Positions 1-7,308 of a DNA stretch of 64,000 nucleotides are shown piece by piece; the stretch's first letter is position 1; each line of letters starts with the position of its first letter. This DNA is from Amycolatopsis sp. EV170708-02-1 (GTDB taxonomy: Bacteria; Actinomycetota; Actinomycetes; Mycobacteriales; Pseudonocardiaceae). The stretch spans positions 7,192,001-7,256,000 of the forward strand of contig NZ_CP092497.1 of the NCBI RefSeq assembly GCF_022479115.1. The letters run 5' to 3'. The position numbers and the translations under genes were made by a program. The notes beneath the pieces are model-generated. The model did no database searches. It was given only the letters and a program-made list of their open reading frames with translations, and was not told the origin of the DNA.

Positions 1-776
1 GGGCCGGCAAGACCACGACGATCGAGATCCTCGAAGGCTTCCGGATGCGGTCGGAGGGCGAGGTCAGCGTGCTCGGCGTCGACCCGGCGCACGCCGACGA
101 GAACTGGAGGGCGCGGCTGGGGGTCGTCCTCCAGGCGTGGCGCGACCACGCGAAATGGCGTGTGCGCGAACTGCTGGAGCACCTGGGCGGCTACTACGCG
201 CCGTACTCCACGGACCGCATCAAGCGGCCGTGGGATCCGGACGAGCTGGTCGCCGCGGTCGGCCTGACCAAGCACGCGGACAAGAAGGTCCGGATGCTCT
301 CGGGTGGGCAGCGGCGACGGCTCGACGTCGCGATCGGCATCGTCGGCCGTCCGGAACTGCTGTTCCTCGACGAGCCGACCGCCGGGCTGGACCCGGAGGC
401 GCGGCGCGAGTTCCACGAACTCGTGCACCGGCTCACCGATGACGACGACACGACGATCCTGCTGACCACGCACGACCTCGACGAGGCCGAGAAGCTGGCC
501 GACCGGATCCTGATCCTGAACCACGGCCGCATCGTGGCCGACGGTTCGGCCGACGCGCTGAGCAGGCAGATCGCCGGCGAGGCCGAGGTGCGCTGGACGC
601 TGGACGGCCAGCGGTTCGTGCACTCCACGACCGAATCGACGAAATACGTGCACGAACTGTTCAAACAGCACGGGGACGCCATCGGCGATCTGGAGGTCCG
701 GCGGGCGTCGCTCGAAGACACGTACATGACCCTGGTCCGCAAGGCCGAATCCCTCGAGGCGGTGGGCGCGCGATGA
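1..776 (+). CDS. ABC exporter ATP-binding subunit (5' end outside window)
   Basis: This is the ATPase of an ABC-2 (DrrA/daunorubicin-resistance type) exporter, energising the membrane subunit that follows. The reading frame is already open at base 3 and begins inside the Walker A loop (AGKTTT), so only a short N-terminal part is missing; 257 residues are visible. The signature LSGGQ (about 298-312), Walker B LLFLDEPTAGLDP (about 358-396) and the H-loop TTHD (about 463) are all intact. The C-terminal extension after residue 180 is typical of DrrA-like ATPases. The stop overlaps the next start (ATGA), so translation is coupled. The substrate cannot be told from sequence; drug or lipid export is the family norm. 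Confidence 0.95.
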   Translation, partial: AGKTTTIEILEGFRMRSEGEVSVLGVDPAHADENWRARLGVVLQAWRDHAKWRVRELLEHLGGYYAPYSTDRIKRPWDPDELVAAVGLTKHADKKVRMLSGGQRRRLDVAIGIVGRPELLFLDEPTAGLDPEARREFHELVHRLTDDDDTTILLTTHDLDEAEKLADRILILNHGRIVADGSADALSRQIAGEAEVRWTLDGQRFVHSTTESTKYVHELFKQHGDAIGDLEVRRASLEDTYMTLVRKAESLEAVGAR

Positions 777-1624
777 ACGCGATATCGCACAGTGTCCGGC
801 TGGGCGTCCAGCGCGGCTTTCTGGAGTCGCGCCAGACCCTGACCAACCGCGAAGACCTGTTCAACACCTTCCTCTTCCCGGCGATCTTCGTCGTCGTCAT
901 GTTCTTCATGCGCGACTCGAAGCTGCCGGGGACCGAGTTCTCGCTCGGCGCCGCCACCGTGCCGAGCGTGCTGGGCGCGTCGATCGTGTTCAGCGGCATG
1001 CTCGGGATGGCGGGCGTCCTCGCCGTCGAACGCGAGGACGGCACACTCCTGCGCGCCAAGGCGACGCCGAACGGCATGCTCGGTTACCTCGTCGGCAAGG
1101 TCATCACGATCTCGGTCGGCACCGTGATCGGGATGCTGCTGGTGCTGATCCCCAGCCTGTTCCTGTTCGACGGCATCGCACCCGGCGGGCTGACCTCGTG
1201 GCTGGGCCTGCTGTGGGTGCTGGTGCTCGGCCTGCTCGCCACCATGCCCATCGGCGCGATCTTCGGCTCGCTGACCGCGAACGCGCGCAGCATCGGGCTG
1301 ATCATGCTGCCGACACTGGGCATCGGCGCGATCTCGGGGATCTTCTACCCGATCACCGCGCTGCCGGAATGGTTGCAGTACCTCGGGCAGGTGTTCCCGA
1401 TGTACTGGCTCGGCCTCGGCATGCGGTCGGCGCTGCTGCCGGACTCGACGGTGGTCATCGAGATCGGCCAGTCCTGGCGGCCTTGGGAGACCCTCGGCGT
1501 GCTGTCGGTGTGGGCCGTGATCGGATTGACGCTGGCCCCGGTCGTCCTGCGGCGCATGGCGCGGCGCGAGTCCGGGTCCTCGGTGGCGGCACGACGGGAA
1601 AAGGCGATGCAGCGAATTGGCTAG
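773..1624 (+). CDS. ABC-2 type exporter permease
   Basis: This 283-residue integral membrane protein is the permease partner of the upstream ATPase, with which it shares an ATGA overlap. It has an N-terminal cytoplasmic helix, then about six hydrophobic segments, with the ABC-2 hallmark before the last loop (ISGIFYPITALPEWLQYLGQ, near residues 182-201). Length and layout match DrrB-type permeases, which export anthracyclines, other drugs or lipids as a homodimer with two ATPases. It ends three bases before the XRE regulator, placing both transporter genes in the same transcript as a regulator and two small Clp/UVR-domain proteins. Confidence 0.93.
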   Translation: MNAISHSVRLGVQRGFLESRQTLTNREDLFNTFLFPAIFVVVMFFMRDSKLPGTEFSLGAATVPSVLGASIVFSGMLGMAGVLAVEREDGTLLRAKATPNGMLGYLVGKVITISVGTVIGMLLVLIPSLFLFDGIAPGGLTSWLGLLWVLVLGLLATMPIGAIFGSLTANARSIGLIMLPTLGIGAISGIFYPITALPEWLQYLGQVFPMYWLGLGMRSALLPDSTVVIEIGQSWRPWETLGVLSVWAVIGLTLAPVVLRRMARRESGSSVAARREKAMQRIG

Positions 1625-1627
1625 CTC

Positions 1628-1873
1628 ATGAGCGAGGTCGTTTACAACCGGATCGCGATGTTGCGGGCGGAACGGGGCATTTCCCGCCGCGAACTCGCCG
1701 ATGCGCTGGGCGTGCACTACCAGACCATCGGCTACCTGGAACGCGGCGAGTACAGCCCGAGCCTCTATCTCGCCCTGCGGATCGCGGGATTCTTCGAGGT
1801 GGCGGTGGAGATCATCTTCTCCACCGCGCCTTTCCCGCGGATCGGGGACTCCTCGTCGGAGCGGTCGGCGTGA
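1628..1873 (+). CDS. Small XRE-family DNA-binding regulator
   Basis: An 81-residue protein consisting almost entirely of a Cro/CI-type helix-turn-helix (residues about 7-62; the RRELADALGVHYQTIGYLERG stretch carries the recognition helix). Such stand-alone XRE proteins (YozG/HTH_3 type) usually repress their own operon. It begins three bases after the permease stop and its TGA overlaps the GTG of the next gene (GTGA), so it is part of the exporter operon. The likely role is local control of the exporter; the effector is unknown. The C-terminal 20 residues are Ser/Glu-rich and probably disordered. Confidence 0.88.
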   Translation: MSEVVYNRIAMLRAERGISRRELADALGVHYQTIGYLERGEYSPSLYLALRIAGFFEVAVEIIFSTAPFPRIGDSSSERSA

Positions 1874-2184
1874 GCCTGCTGGAGCGGGCGCACGCGCACG
1901 CGGTCCGGCTGGGGCACGACCGCATCGGGGGCGAAGAGCTTCTGCTCGCGGTTCTCGACGACGGCGTCGGGTACGCGCTCCCCGGCGCTTGGGGAATCTC
2001 GCGCGATGTCCTTGTGTGGCAACTGGAGAAGGCGGCTTCGTCGCCTGCCGCCGGGACCGTCGACGGCTATCCGGTCACGGCCGAAGTCCTTGGCGTGCCC
2101 CGATCCTCCGGCCTGGTGGAACTCGTCGTCGGCCTGCTGGCGGCCGGGGCGGAGCGGCTCGCGTCCTGGGCGAACACGGGGTGA
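1870..2184 (+). CDS. Stand-alone Clp N-domain-like protein
   Basis: This 104-residue protein begins at GTG 1870, overlapping the XRE stop. Residues 3-32 (LLERAHAHAVRLGHDRIGGE, then ELLLAVLDD) match the Clp repeat-N fold, the adaptor-docking domain at the front of ClpA/ClpC chaperones, but no AAA+ ATPase domain follows. A second, weaker Clp-N-like repeat may lie at residues 55-100 (VTAEVLGVPRSSGLVELVVG). The next gene supplies a UVR motif, the other ClpC accessory element, again as a separate protein. Its role is unknown; an adaptor or decoy for ClpC is an inference from the domain alone. Confidence 0.72.
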   Translation: MSLLERAHAHAVRLGHDRIGGEELLLAVLDDGVGYALPGAWGISRDVLVWQLEKAASSPAAGTVDGYPVTAEVLGVPRSSGLVELVVGLLAAGAERLASWANTG

Positions 2185-2531
2185 CCGAGGAACGGGTGCG
2201 GGAGGCTTATGCGCGGATCTGGGCTCCCTTTCTGGATGAGAACGCCGTCTGGGGAGGTTCCGGGCCCGGTGATCCGGTGCGCGGTCCCGCCGACCCGCCT
2301 GCCGAGATCGACGTGCTGACGTCCCAGATCGCCGAATTTCGGCGACGCAAGGAAGCGGCCGTCGACGCGCAGGAGTACACCCGGGCGGCCCTCATCCGCG
2401 ACGAGGAGAAAGAGGTCGTCCGGCGGCGGTCCGAGCTCATCCGGGAATGGGCGGCGACCGTCGATCCAGTGGATCTGGCGGAGGCGGTCGTTTCACTGCG
2501 GGCAGAGGTTGCCGCCCTTCGCCGCATTTAG
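2181..2531 (+). CDS. Small UVR (UvrB/UvrC-motif) protein
   Basis: A 116-residue protein starting at GTG 2181 inside a GTGA overlap with the preceding stop. Residues about 50-85 (LTSQIAEFRRRKEAAVDAQE, then YTRAALIRDEEK) form the charged helical hairpin of the UVR motif found in UvrB, UvrC, ClpC and McsA. The rest is helical and acidic/basic with no catalytic motif. Being translated with a Clp-N protein suggests that the two act together, resembling a split ClpC accessory region. Its stop codon TAG lies within the first of three palindromic elements (see 2523-2600). Confidence 0.72.
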   Translation: MTEERVREAYARIWAPFLDENAVWGGSGPGDPVRGPADPPAEIDVLTSQIAEFRRRKEAAVDAQEYTRAALIRDEEKEVVRRRSELIREWAATVDPVDLAEAVVSLRAEVAALRRI

Positions 2532-2600
2532 CCGGCTAATTGCGGCAACCCCCCTTCGCGTTTAGCCGACTAACTGCGGCACGCGTTTAGTCGACTAAAT
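2523..2600. repeat. Three TTTAGYCGRCTAA palindromes
   Basis: Three near-identical palindromes lie between the UVR gene and the HNH gene: TTAGCCGGCTAA centred at 2534/2535 within a longer CCGCA...TGCGG dyad (2523-2546), TTAGCCGACTAA (2563-2574) and a perfect TTTAGTCGACTAAA (2587-2600). Each is flanked by GC-rich CGCG/GCGG arms. They could act as terminators of the upstream operon, as operators, or as a dispersed repeat family. The first copy provides the stop codon of the UVR gene. Confidence 0.7.
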
Positions 2601-2684
2601 ACGGGGGTTGCCCAAGGTGATTCGACGTTGACGACCGTTTCACTCTTCAGTGTTGTTCGCGCGTTTCGCTGGTCGCTTAAAATT

Positions 2685-2716
2685 ACGAACACATGTTCGA
2701 TTTCTTCGGGTATGAT
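2685..2716 (+). promoter_or_regulatory. LexA/SOS box and -10 of HNH gene
   Basis: CGAACACATGTTCG at 2686-2699 matches the actinobacterial/Bacillus LexA operator CGAACN4GTTCG exactly. A near-consensus -10 hexamer TATGAT follows at 2711-2716, so bound LexA would cover the -35 region. The predicted transcription start (about 2722-2723) coincides with a GTG codon, so the mRNA is probably leaderless. Confidence 0.8.
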
Positions 2717-2722
2717 GGAGGC

Positions 2723-3976
2723 GTGTCCGAGACCTTCCTCCCCGAACTGCCGCAGGAACTGTGGCGTGCCGGCAAGCTGGAGCTTGCCCATGGCGTGCAA
2801 CAGTCCTTGCAGGTGATCCGGATGGCGACCGCCGCGCTGGGGCAGTTCTTGGCGGAGATCGAATCTCGGGGCGTCAAAGATTTGTATGGCCATGGCAGCA
2901 CGGCCAGCTGGCTCGCGGAAATGGCAGGATTGTCCCGCGGTGAGGCCGGGGCGATCGTGAAACGGGCCATCGCCCTGAACCCCACACGGGCTCTGGACGG
3001 CACCGAAGTCCCCGCCGCTGCTCCCGCCACCGCCGCGGTCGCCGCCGAAGGACTGATCGGGAACGAACGGATCGACCAGATCCTGGAGATCCTGAAACGA
3101 CTCCCCGCCGAAACCTCTGCCGAGGATCGAGCGAAGGCGGAGAAGATCCTCGCCGACCTCGCCCCGAACGCCGGACCCGCACAGCTCACCAAAGCCGAAG
3201 CAAACCTGCTGGGCTGGCTCGACCCCGACGGCAAGGAACCCAAAGACCCCGAACCCAAGGAACCACGCCGCGAAATCACCCTGGAACGCCGCAAAGACGG
3301 CTTCTGGAAACTCACCGGCCTCCTCGACGACGAAACCGGCGCCCGCACCGCCGCCGCCCTGGAAGCCCATGCCCAGCCACGGCCAGTCGACGAATTCGGC
3401 CAAGCCGACCTGCGGATGAAATGCGAACGCCTGGGAGACGCCTGGGCCGACCTCCTCGACCTGGCCATCGCCTGCCCGGACCAGCCCGGCACCAGCGGCT
3501 ACCGCACCCTCGTGCACGTCACCATCGGACTCGACGAACTCAAATCCGGCCTCGGCACCGCCTGCCTCGACTTCGTCGGCACCATGACCGCACGCGAAGC
3601 CCGGCTCGCCGCCTGCGACTGCCTCATGCTCCCAGTCGTCATGAGCACCTCAGGCGAACCCCTCGACATGGGACGCCTCCGACGATTCGTCACACCCGGC
3701 CAACGTCGAGCACTCAACATCCGTGACGGTGGCTGTGCCTTTCCGGGCTGTCATCGGAAACCCAAGAACTGCCACGCCCACCACATTCACCACTGGGCAG
3801 ACGGCGGACCCACAGATCTCCGAAACCTCGTCCTGCTCTGCAGCTTCCACCACCGGCTAATCCACCACGGCGACTGGGAAGTACACATGGCCGCCGACGG
3901 ACTACCGGAATTCATCCCACCCCAATACCGAGACCCGCTCCGACAGCCCCGCCGCAACACCCTGCACCACCGCTGA
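2723..3976 (+). CDS. DUF222 (13E12-type) HNH endonuclease, SOS-controlled
   Basis: This protein has an N-terminal DUF222 helical domain (residues about 1-310) and a C-terminal HNH nuclease (about 335-390; CAFPGC, CHAHHIHHWADGG, LLCSFHH), as in the 13E12 REP family common in actinobacteria. Zn-binding cysteines and the catalytic His-His pair are present. An in-frame ATG at 2693 exists but lies inside the LexA box; GTG 2723, seven bases after a TATGAT -10 box, is preferred and gives 417 residues. Several 13E12 genes of Mycobacterium tuberculosis are known LexA targets, consistent with the box seen here. The biological role is unresolved: DNA damage response, element mobility or defence are possible. 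Codon usage is that of the host. Confidence 0.88.
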   Translation: MSETFLPELPQELWRAGKLELAHGVQQSLQVIRMATAALGQFLAEIESRGVKDLYGHGSTASWLAEMAGLSRGEAGAIVKRAIALNPTRALDGTEVPAAAPATAAVAAEGLIGNERIDQILEILKRLPAETSAEDRAKAEKILADLAPNAGPAQLTKAEANLLGWLDPDGKEPKDPEPKEPRREITLERRKDGFWKLTGLLDDETGARTAAALEAHAQPRPVDEFGQADLRMKCERLGDAWADLLDLAIACPDQPGTSGYRTLVHVTIGLDELKSGLGTACLDFVGTMTAREARLAACDCLMLPVVMSTSGEPLDMGRLRRFVTPGQRRALNIRDGGCAFPGCHRKPKNCHAHHIHHWADGGPTDLRNLVLLCSFHHRLIHHGDWEVHMAADGLPEFIPPQYRDPLRQPRRNTLHHR

Positions 3977-3978
3977 CC

Positions 3979-4018
3979 CCGAGGAGCCCGCCAGCCACCC
4001 AGGCGACGGGCCCCTCGG
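3979..4018 (+). terminator. Stem-loop terminator after HNH gene
   Basis: An inverted repeat starts three bases after the stop codon: CCGAGGAGCCCGCC pairs imperfectly with GGCGACGGGCCCCTCGG around a short loop. It is GC-rich without a T-run, as is common for actinobacterial terminators. Confidence 0.6.
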
Positions 4019-4412
4019 CATGCCCGCAGTCGGTGACCGTGTGGAACCTCCGAGCCCCACACCTTGATCAACCGAAGATCCGCGACATTCCGCAATCCTC
4101 CGTCGATCAAGACCAACACGCCCAACGACCGAGCACAGCCCCGAACCAACGAGTCGACAGGCCCGAGCCGCCTCACACCCCATGACCGGACCGATCACGC
4201 ACGACCGTGTGGATTCCAGGTCATCCAACGCCCCGAGATCCACACAGCCCGCCGCCAACGGCCCGGTCACGACCGAAAACCGGCGCCCAACCCGAGAACC
4301 CACGGAGCCCGCCCGACACCCACACGACCGACCGACCGAGCACAGCCCAACATGAAGACCTCCTCATCCGTCCTTAACGGACGATTCAGGAGCGCGTCAC
4401 AAGCTCATCACC
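4019..4412. other. Intergenic, nothing recognised
   Basis: About 390 bases with no convincing gene on either strand. It contains a weak CTTGATC/GATCAAG inverted pair (about 4061-4110) and a short TCCGT/ACGGA hairpin just upstream of the permease start. The overlapping reading frames here lack a start signal, a family match or typical codon bias. Confidence 0.5.
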
Positions 4413-5843
4413 GTGACCGCCTACACCTACACGACCAGCCCGCCACGAAAGCCCGCCAACCCCGAGAAACCCAAGAGCCGCAAGGCGATCCCAGCCGCCG
4501 TGGCAGCAGCCGCGGCGCTGAGCACCGCGCTCCTGCCCGGCGGGCCGGGCTGGCAGGGCGCGGTGGTGCTGGCCGTCTTCACCGCCGCCGTGGGCGCTTG
4601 GGTCCTGACCCCGCTGGACGACACGTGGATCGCGCTGGTGGCGGTGGCCGTCCTGGCCGTGGCCGGGGTGCTGGCGCCGGCCGATCTGTTCGCCACCCTC
4701 GGCGCGGATCTGGTGTGGCTCCTGATCGCGGCGTTCGTGCTGGCGGCCGGGCTGACCGGTTCGGGGCTGGTCGACCGGTTCGTGGCCGTGGTTCCCGCGC
4801 GGGCGCGATCGGTGCGGGGGCTGGCGCATCTGTCGACGGTCGCGTTGGTGGTCTCGTCGCTGGTGGTCCCTTCGACGTCGGGGCGGGCGGCGCTGGCCGT
4901 GCCGGTGTTCACCGCCTTGGCGAGTGCGCTCCCGCGGATGGCCAAGGCGCTCTCGGTGCTGTTCCCGACGGTGGTGCTGCTGTCGGCGGTCTCGACGCTC
5001 ATCGGCGCCGGCGCGCATCTGGTGGCCGACCAGCTCCTGCGTGAAGCGACCGGCGACGGTATCGGCTTTCTGCGCTGGCTGGTGCTGGGGCTGCCGCTGG
5101 CGGTGGTCTCGTCCCATCTCGCGGCCGAGATTGTCCTGCGGCTTTTCACCACCAGGGAAGACCGCCGTGAGCGGTTCGACCTGCGCGAACGGTTTCCGCC
5201 GCGGGGCCCGTGGACGCAGACGGAGCGGTTCGCGGCGGTCACGATCGGAGCCGTGCTGGTGCTGTGGTGCACCGAGCCGTGGCACGGACTGCCGCCCGCG
5301 CTGGTCGGGCTCGTCGGCGCCTTGGCGATGTGCGTGCCGCCGCATCGGGTCACCACGGGTACGGCGCTGAAGACCGTGCCGTGGTCCTTGCTGCTGTTCA
5401 CCGCCGCGACGGCCGCGCTGGGCGGCGCGCTGGTGGGGTCGGGCGCCGCGGCGTGGGTGGCGGATGTGGCCTTGAGTCCCGTCCGGGGCGCACCGGCGTG
5501 GGTGGTGCTGCTCGTCGTGATCGTGGTGAGCACGGCCGCACATCTGGCGGTGCAGTCCCGGTCGGCGCGGTCTTCGGTGCTGGTGCCGGTGGTGATCCCG
5601 CTCGCGGCGGCCACCGGGCTGTCCCCGGCCGCGGCGGTGTTCGCCTCCACCGCGGCGGCCGGGTTCTGCCACACCCTCACGGCGTCCGCCAAACCCGTCG
5701 CCCTGTTCTCCGGCATCGACGGCGTGCCGACCTATTCGTCCCGCGACCTGCTGCGGCTTTCGAGCGTGCTCGCGCCGCTGCACGTGGTCGTCGTCACCGT
5801 CTTCGCCTTGCTCGTCTGGCCGTGCCTCGGCCTCGTGCCGTGA
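4413..5843 (+). CDS. SLC13/DASS-type anion permease
   Basis: A 476-residue membrane protein with about 11-12 hydrophobic segments after a Pro/Lys-rich cytoplasmic N-terminus. Two SxSGR/S-type hairpins typical of the ion-transporter superfamily are visible (VVPSTSGRAA near residue 150 and VQSRSARSS near 385). The divalent-anion:Na+ symporter family (SLC13) carries sulfate, dicarboxylates or tartrate-like hydroxyacids. It lies 17 bases upstream of glycerate kinase, suggesting uptake of glycerate, tartronate or a related acid. The GTG start is chosen because the frame opens there; the Shine-Dalgarno-like CAGGAG is rather far (about 20 nt), so the start is uncertain. Confidence 0.8.
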   Translation: MTAYTYTTSPPRKPANPEKPKSRKAIPAAVAAAAALSTALLPGGPGWQGAVVLAVFTAAVGAWVLTPLDDTWIALVAVAVLAVAGVLAPADLFATLGADLVWLLIAAFVLAAGLTGSGLVDRFVAVVPARARSVRGLAHLSTVALVVSSLVVPSTSGRAALAVPVFTALASALPRMAKALSVLFPTVVLLSAVSTLIGAGAHLVADQLLREATGDGIGFLRWLVLGLPLAVVSSHLAAEIVLRLFTTREDRRERFDLRERFPPRGPWTQTERFAAVTIGAVLVLWCTEPWHGLPPALVGLVGALAMCVPPHRVTTGTALKTVPWSLLLFTAATAALGGALVGSGAAAWVADVALSPVRGAPAWVVLLVVIVVSTAAHLAVQSRSARSSVLVPVVIPLAAATGLSPAAAVFASTAAAGFCHTLTASAKPVALFSGIDGVPTYSSRDLLRLSSVLAPLHVVVVTVFALLVWPCLGLVP

Positions 5844-5860
5844 ACCATCAGGAGGAAGTC

Positions 5861-7015
5861 ATGCGGATCGTTGTCGCCCCCAGTGGGTTCAAGGAAAGTC
5901 TCGGCGCCGAAGCCGCCGCCGACGCCATCGCCGAGGGCGTGCTTCGGGTCGTCCCGTTCGCGGAGATCGACCGCGTCCCGCTGGTGGACGGCGGGGAGGG
6001 CTCGGCCGCGGCGCTGGCCGGGAGCACCGGCGGGAGGATCGTGGACACCGTCGTCACCGGGCCGGTCGGGCTGCCGGTGCGCTCCCATTTCGCGATTCTC
6101 GGCGACGGGTCGACGGCGGTGGTCGAGATGGCGGCGGCCGCGGGTCTTCGCCTGGTTCCCGCCGATCGCCGCGATCCCGGGCGCACCACGAGCCGGGGCG
6201 TCGGCGAGCTGATGATCGCCGCGCTCGACTCGGGTTGTTCGTCGCTGCTCGTCGGCTGCGGCGACTCCGGCGTGTCCGACGGCGGGGCCGGGGCGCTCCA
6301 GGCCCTGGGCGCCCGGGTGCTCGACCGCGCCGGTCAGGAGGTGGGCCCCGGCGGGGCGGAGCTGGCGCGTGCCCGGCATATCGACGTGTCCGGGCTCGAT
6401 CCGAGACTCGCGGACACCGAACTCCGGCTGGCGGTCAACCCGCACAACGTGCTGTGCGGCCCCCGCGGCGTGGCCAGGGTGTTCGGCCCGCAGAAGGGGG
6501 CCACTCCCGAGCAGGTGGAGCGGCTGGCGGCGGCGCTGGACAACTGGGCCGACGTCCTGCGCCGCGATCTGGGCGCCGACGTCGCGCTCGTGCCCGGCTC
6601 CGGCGCGTCCGGCGGTCTCGGCGCCGGGCTGTGTGCGGCGCTGGGAGCCAGGCTGCTGCCGCGGTTCGAGGTACTGCTGGACCACGTGGACCTCGACGCG
6701 AGGCTGGCGGCTGCCGATCTCGTGGTCACCGCCGAGGGCACCATCGACGCCCAGACCCCGCACGGGAAGGTGCCTGCCGAGGTCGCGCGCCGGGCCAAGG
6801 CGCACGGCAAGCCGGTGGTCGCGCTCGCCGGGCGGATCGGCATGGACGCCGACACCACTTACGCGGTCGGCATCGACGCCTTCCAGGCCATCCAGCCCGG
6901 CCCGGTGGATCTGGACGAGGCGATCCTGCGTGGCGCCGAATTCCTGACCGACGCCGCCGAGCGGATGCTGCGGATAGTGCTGGTCGGCACCCGCCTCTCC
7001 ACGCCCGTTATGTGA
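5861..7015 (+). CDS. glxK: Glycerate kinase
   Basis: A 384-residue enzyme of the GlxK/GarK family (type II), which phosphorylates D-glycerate with ATP, normally giving 2-phosphoglycerate that enters glycolysis. Family landmarks are the N-terminal VVAPSGFKESLGA, LVDGGEGS (about residue 45), the central DSGVSDGGAGALQALGA (about 134-150), FGPQKGAT (about 207) and VVTAEGTIDAQTPHGKVP (about 288). The start ATG has a strong GGAGGA 5 nt upstream. It follows the anion permease in an apparent two-gene uptake and use operon for glycerate or a compound converted to it. Confidence 0.93.
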   Translation: MRIVVAPSGFKESLGAEAAADAIAEGVLRVVPFAEIDRVPLVDGGEGSAAALAGSTGGRIVDTVVTGPVGLPVRSHFAILGDGSTAVVEMAAAAGLRLVPADRRDPGRTTSRGVGELMIAALDSGCSSLLVGCGDSGVSDGGAGALQALGARVLDRAGQEVGPGGAELARARHIDVSGLDPRLADTELRLAVNPHNVLCGPRGVARVFGPQKGATPEQVERLAAALDNWADVLRRDLGADVALVPGSGASGGLGAGLCAALGARLLPRFEVLLDHVDLDARLAAADLVVTAEGTIDAQTPHGKVPAEVARRAKAHGKPVVALAGRIGMDADTTYAVGIDAFQAIQPGPVDLDEAILRGAEFLTDAAERMLRIVLVGTRLSTPVM

Positions 7016-7023
7016 AGATTCCT

Positions 7024-7045
7024 TCATCTTGTCCTCATCTTCGCC
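7024..7045 (+). promoter_or_regulatory. Tandem 11-bp direct repeat, OmpR-type site
   Basis: TCATCTTGTCC is followed immediately by TCATCTTCGCC, an 11-bp head-to-tail repeat matching the one-turn spacing recognised by dimers of OmpR/PhoP-family regulators. It lies 26 bases upstream of the gene that precedes the two-component system, fitting autoregulation by the encoded response regulator. Confidence 0.6.
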
Positions 7046-7071
7046 ACATCGACGACCAGGAGGGTGGAGCC

Positions 7072-7308
7072 ATGGCCCGCTCGCGAATCGCCCTGCTCGC
7101 CGCCGCCGTGGCGCTCCCGCTCGGCGCGGCGGCGGTCACCTGGGCATGGCCGGAACCGCCCGCGCCGCGGGCTCCGGTCGAAGTGAAACTGCGGGAACAC
7201 CCCGCGCCTCCCCCACCGGCGAGCAGTTCCACGCCGGTGGTCGTGCCCCCACCGCCGGTGGTCCCGCCGGGAGACGACCAGGACGACGACGGTGCCGACG
7301 ACGACTGA
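7072..7308 (+). CDS. Small exported Pro-rich protein
   Basis: A 78-residue protein with a clear N-terminal signal or anchor (MARSRIALLAAAVALPLGAA), then a low-complexity tail rich in Pro, Val and Ser that ends in a run of Asp. The start has AGGGTGGAGC upstream. The 3' end overlaps the sensor kinase start by 17 bases, so it is cotranscribed with the two-component system and may be its target or accessory protein. No family recognised; it has no catalytic motif. Confidence 0.7.
   Translation: MARSRIALLAAAVALPLGAAAVTWAWPEPPAPRAPVEVKLREHPAPPPPASSSTPVVVPPPPVVPPGDDQDDDGADDD

Noticed and set aside
194..1717. 507-codon minus-strand frame opposite the ABC exporter
   Set aside because: Antisense to two well-supported overlapping ABC genes, with His/Gln/Arg-rich composition typical of GC-driven shadows.
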